This document shows, piece after piece, positions 61,866-64,000 of a stretch of DNA of 64,000 bases. The number at the start of each line of letters is the position of its first letter. The stretch's first letter is position 1. The notes beneath the pieces were generated by a model. It searched no databases and was not told where the DNA came from. It worked only from the letters and a program-made list of their open reading frames with translations. Both the position numbers and the translations under genes were made by a program. Source of the stretch: Kosakonia quasisacchari (lineage in GTDB: Bacteria; Pseudomonadota; Gammaproteobacteria; Enterobacterales; Enterobacteriaceae); contig NZ_SJOP01000017.1 of assembly GCF_004331415.1 (NCBI RefSeq), positions 43,130 to 107,129 on the forward strand, in the 5' to 3' direction.

Positions 61866-63026
61866 TTAATTGCTGCTCTTTTTCTTTTTAAAGTTCTCAT
61901 CGTTTATCACATGCTGGAACGAATCCAGTATCAAGCCTGAGATCCGCAATACATCTTCGGGATGGTCGAGATAGATTCGCGTGCCATCATGCTCCAGCCC
62001 CGCTCGTGCCACTTCATTTAAAGCAATAGGCGTCAATTCGATGGGCAACTGAAGAGATGAGCGATTTTTCTTATCATAATAACGAACAATCCAACGGTTG
62101 GTTTTTCCCTGATAAAGCACGTTGTAATACGACTCGGTATCTTTGGATTGCAAATCTTTTTCCGGCCCGATAATCGAGACAATTTTTTCATATAACGCGC
62201 GTTCATTATGCGTCGTAATAATGTTGGGATTATCCGGATCAATATGATCCGCTTTTTCATCAATCGATACCGCTTCATCGATGCCCTGGTTTGCCAGCTC
62301 TTCCCGGATTGGCTGATGGGCGGTAAGCCCGGAAACCACCATGGCGCTGACGGAACGCTGAACCGCCTCTCTGACCAGCGGGGTGATCGCATCAATAAAC
62401 CGCTGATTGAGCTGTCGACCAATATTGGCGCGTGAGGCGACATACCGAACAAATTCTGAATCCACCTCTTTCAGGCTGGAGGTAATAACTTTAGAGAATG
62501 AGGAGATATAGACACTCTCTTCAGCAAGCGTTCGTAACGCCTCCGGTTTGAATTTATCGTGGCGAAAGCGGAAGAGTTGTTCGGCGTCTGCATCGGTAAT
62601 GTCGTCCATGCGAATGCGCAAAAATGGCGTGGGATCCATAATGTTTTTTTCCTGCAGATCGGTAAAAAAACGCCACTCCTGGCCATTCGTAATTGCGGAA
62701 ATCGTCACTTCCGGCGTGCAGTTAAAGTATCGGGAAAGCTGTGGGCAGTGATTATCGATTTTCTCTTTATACGGTTTTGCTTCGATGAACATGACGGGGA
62801 CACCCTGGCAAAACAACGCATAATCAACACGTTCGCCCGCTTTAACACCGGGAAAGTCGGCACCATATTCCGCTCTGACTTTTTGCGGATCGTAAGCATT
62901 GAAGCCGAGAATATCTAAAAAAGGCAGGATCAGCGCTTGTTTGGTGGTTTCTTCCGTTGTGCAGTGAATGCCAACGTTTTTGACATGTTCGATATGGTTT
63001 TTAAGTCTTAGTTTGAAGTTTTCCAT
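61866..63026 (-). CDS. Orphan nuclease-like protein with a type I restriction HsdR N-terminal domain
   Basis: 386 residues; GGGA is 6 bases before the ATG. The N-terminal half has the PD-(D/E)xK pattern of HSDR_N domains: Glu26 in TTEETTKQALILPFLDILGF, Asp68 in GERVDYALF, and Glu82-x-Lys84 in FIEAKPY. No helicase motor (no Walker A or DEAD box) follows, and no HsdM or HsdS is nearby, so it is not a type I restriction subunit. The C-terminal half (about 170-386) is largely helical with a final domain (YNVLYQGKTNRWIVRYY). Function unknown; single-gene anti-phage nuclease or housekeeping role both possible. Own terminator; likely monocistronic. Codon use is AT-richer than the core genes. Confidence 0.75.
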   Translation of the reverse strand: MENFKLRLKNHIEHVKNVGIHCTTEETTKQALILPFLDILGFNAYDPQKVRAEYGADFPGVKAGERVDYALFCQGVPVMFIEAKPYKEKIDNHCPQLSRYFNCTPEVTISAITNGQEWRFFTDLQEKNIMDPTPFLRIRMDDITDADAEQLFRFRHDKFKPEALRTLAEESVYISSFSKVITSSLKEVDSEFVRYVASRANIGRQLNQRFIDAITPLVREAVQRSVSAMVVSGLTAHQPIREELANQGIDEAVSIDEKADHIDPDNPNIITTHNERALYEKIVSIIGPEKDLQSKDTESYYNVLYQGKTNRWIVRYYDKKNRSSLQLPIELTPIALNEVARAGLEHDGTRIYLDHPEDVLRISGLILDSFQHVINDENFKKKKSSN

Positions 63027-63044
63027 TTCTTTCCCATAACCTTA

Positions 63045-63060
63045 GAGTGTGTAGTCACTC
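63045..63060. promoter_or_regulatory. Inverted repeat upstream of the nuclease-like gene
   Basis: GAGTG-TGTAGT-CACTC, 19 bases before the start codon; candidate operator within the promoter area. Confidence 0.3.
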
Positions 63061-63357
63061 AAACAGAATCAACTATATCGGGTTAATAATGCTTATCTTC
63101 ATGTAGTTGCTATTTCAGTCTGGAACGAATTAACTCAATGCTTAAATGGTTATAACTCACTTGTGTTTTTCTTTTTTAGTCAGCGCTTACTGATGCTGAA
63201 AATAATTCATTCCTTAGGATAGTATTACGACGAAAATAAGTAATCTCACCAAGCGTCTGGATACTCCATGATCCAGATCATCATTGGCAGATGAGGCAAC
63301 GCGAATCTTTATTTCGATCGCGATAATGTTTGCGAGTTAACAAATTTGAATGTGAAT
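63061..63357. other. AT-rich spacer
   Basis: About 300 bases with no gene I can support. An inverted repeat ATGAT-CCAG-ATCAT lies at 63268-63281. It presumably holds the promoter of the nuclease-like gene. Confidence 0.4.
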
Positions 63358-63588
63358 TCAATCCCCGTGGTAGAAATATCTTATCTTCAGGCCGATATAT
63401 TTTAGCGCGAGCCAGCCCCAATGCTCGATTGCATAAAAGCCGGGTAAACCTACGCCAATAGCGGCAACAGCAAACAAGCCATGAAGTGCGCTATTTTTAG
63501 CTCTCTGGTTCATAACGCGCATGGAGGCATTATCATCGATAGCCCCTGAATATTGCCTGATCACCAGACCGGTGATAAAGACTGTCAT
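63358..63588 (-). CDS. Small hypothetical membrane protein, possibly truncated
   Basis: 76 residues from ATG 63588 with two hydrophobic segments (about 1-10 and 36-52). The first helix seems to begin upstream of the Met (in-frame codons read KLAYVF before it) and no ribosome site precedes the ATG, while an in-frame stop lies further up. It may be an N-terminally damaged gene. I do not recognise the family. Confidence 0.4.
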   Translation of the reverse strand: MTVFITGLVIRQYSGAIDDNASMRVMNQRAKNSALHGLFAVAAIGVGLPGFYAIEHWGWLALKYIGLKIRYFYHGD

Positions 63589-63641
63589 AAAGACATATGC
63601 CAGCTTAATGATAAGACGAGCATTAGCTTAATTAATTTCAC

Positions 63642-63760
63642 TTAAATCCCAGGTTTCGGTAAGCCTTTGGAGACACCATAGGCAGTGCCAGTCGACTCTT
63701 CAACCACAGTTTGTGCATACGCCTGTGCGCCGCTGCTGCTGTGTGGTAGTGTTGTAGCTA
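63642..63760 (-). pseudogene. Possible remnant of a small exported protein
   Basis: An open frame without a start reads ...SSSGAQAYAQTVVEES and ends GVSKGLPKPGI. AQAYAQ resembles a signal peptidase site and mature start. No start codon or ribosome site is found, and the DNA lies in the leuE leader. Weak evidence. Confidence 0.25.
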
Positions 63761-63792
63761 TAAGTTATGTGTATCGTTTTACAGGAGTTGTT

Positions 63793-64000
63793 GTGTTTGC
63801 TGAATATGGAGTTCTCAGTTACTGGTCCTATTTTATCGGCGCCATTTTCATCATCTTACTGCCGGGGCCGAATACCTTTTTTGTATTGAAAACCAGTGTT
63901 GCCCATGGATTAAAAAATGGTTACGTTGCGGCTAGCGCGGTGTTTATGGGTGATGCAGTTTTGATGTTCCTGGCCTACGCAGGCGTTGCCACACTGATTA
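63793..64000 (+). CDS. leuE: Leucine efflux protein LeuE, N-terminal part
   Basis: The first 69 codons are in the window; the gene runs off the right edge. GTG start with AGGAG 5 bases upstream. LysE/RhtB family: FAEYGVLSYWSYFIGAIF, the LPGPNTFFVLKTS motif, and GDAVLMFLAYAGVATLI. Inner-membrane exporter of leucine in E. coli, where it is located elsewhere (yeaS), so synteny with E. coli ends here. Confidence 0.9.
   Translation, partial: MFAEYGVLSYWSYFIGAIFIILLPGPNTFFVLKTSVAHGLKNGYVAASAVFMGDAVLMFLAYAGVATLI

Noticed and set aside
1..64000. CRISPR arrays, tRNA/rRNA genes, IS elements
   Set aside because: No regularly spaced repeats, no cloverleaf-like sequences with CCA ends, and no transposase were seen on reading both strands.

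Overview
The window is a chromosomal segment of a member of the Enterobacteriaceae. Gene content, order and protein lengths follow the Escherichia coli 24-26 min region (rne ... ptsG ... mfd ... potABCD ... phoPQ ... icd) almost gene for gene, but proteins are diverged and several loci differ from E. coli. An Enterobacter, Kosakonia, Citrobacter or Lelliottia type genus fits; the sequence alone does not settle it. I see no tRNA, rRNA, insertion sequence, integrase or CRISPR array.

Layout. 1-1154: edge of a membrane protein gene and a divergent LysR regulator, not at this place in E. coli. 1194-7739: rne with a long leader, divergent rluC, an exported alpha/beta hydrolase absent from E. coli here, and yceF. 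7881-14136: yceD-rpmF-plsX-fabHDG-acpP-fabF, the phospholipid and fatty acid synthesis cluster. 14254-18524: pabC-mltG-tmk-holB-ycfH, tightly packed. 18824-23016: ptsG with a recognisable CRP, Mlc and SgrS control region, and a convergent fhuE. 23355-28736: hinT-ycfL-lpoB-thiK-nagZ-ycfP and ndh. 28932-32171: ycfJ, a 51-residue membrane protein, comR/bhsA and ldtC. 32332-42178: mfd, ycfT, lolCDE, nagK, cobB. 42344-45106: a MipA/OmpV-like outer membrane protein co-transcribed with a response regulator and sensor kinase, at the site where E. coli has ycfZ-ymfA. 45128-58536: potABCD, pepT, roxA, phoPQ, purB, hflD, mnmA, nudJ, rluE. 58721-64000: icd, then an AT-richer accessory stretch with a CigR-like protein, a lipoprotein carrying only the TolA C-terminal domain, an SOS-controlled DinI/MsgA protein, an orphan HsdR-N-type nuclease, fragments, and the start of leuE.

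Themes. Envelope functions dominate: LPS and phospholipid precursors, peptidoglycan synthesis and recycling (lpoB, mltG, ldtC, nagZ, nagK), lipoprotein export (lolCDE) and siderophore uptake. Control elements can be read directly for several genes: ptsG (CRP/Mlc/SgrS), ndh and pepT (FNR), phoP (PhoP box), msgA (LexA), fhuE (a palindrome in the promoter), comR/bhsA (a repeated 15-mer) and the mipA-like operon (an 11-bp spaced direct repeat typical of OmpR-family regulators).

The best candidates for something new are the icd-leuE accessory stretch (stand-alone TolA-III lipoprotein beside an SOS gene and an orphan nuclease), the MipA-like/two-component operon with its putative operator, the unlisted 51-aa membrane protein, and the hairpin-rich, terminator-ending spacer before comR. 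All functions are inferred from sequence memory without database searches.
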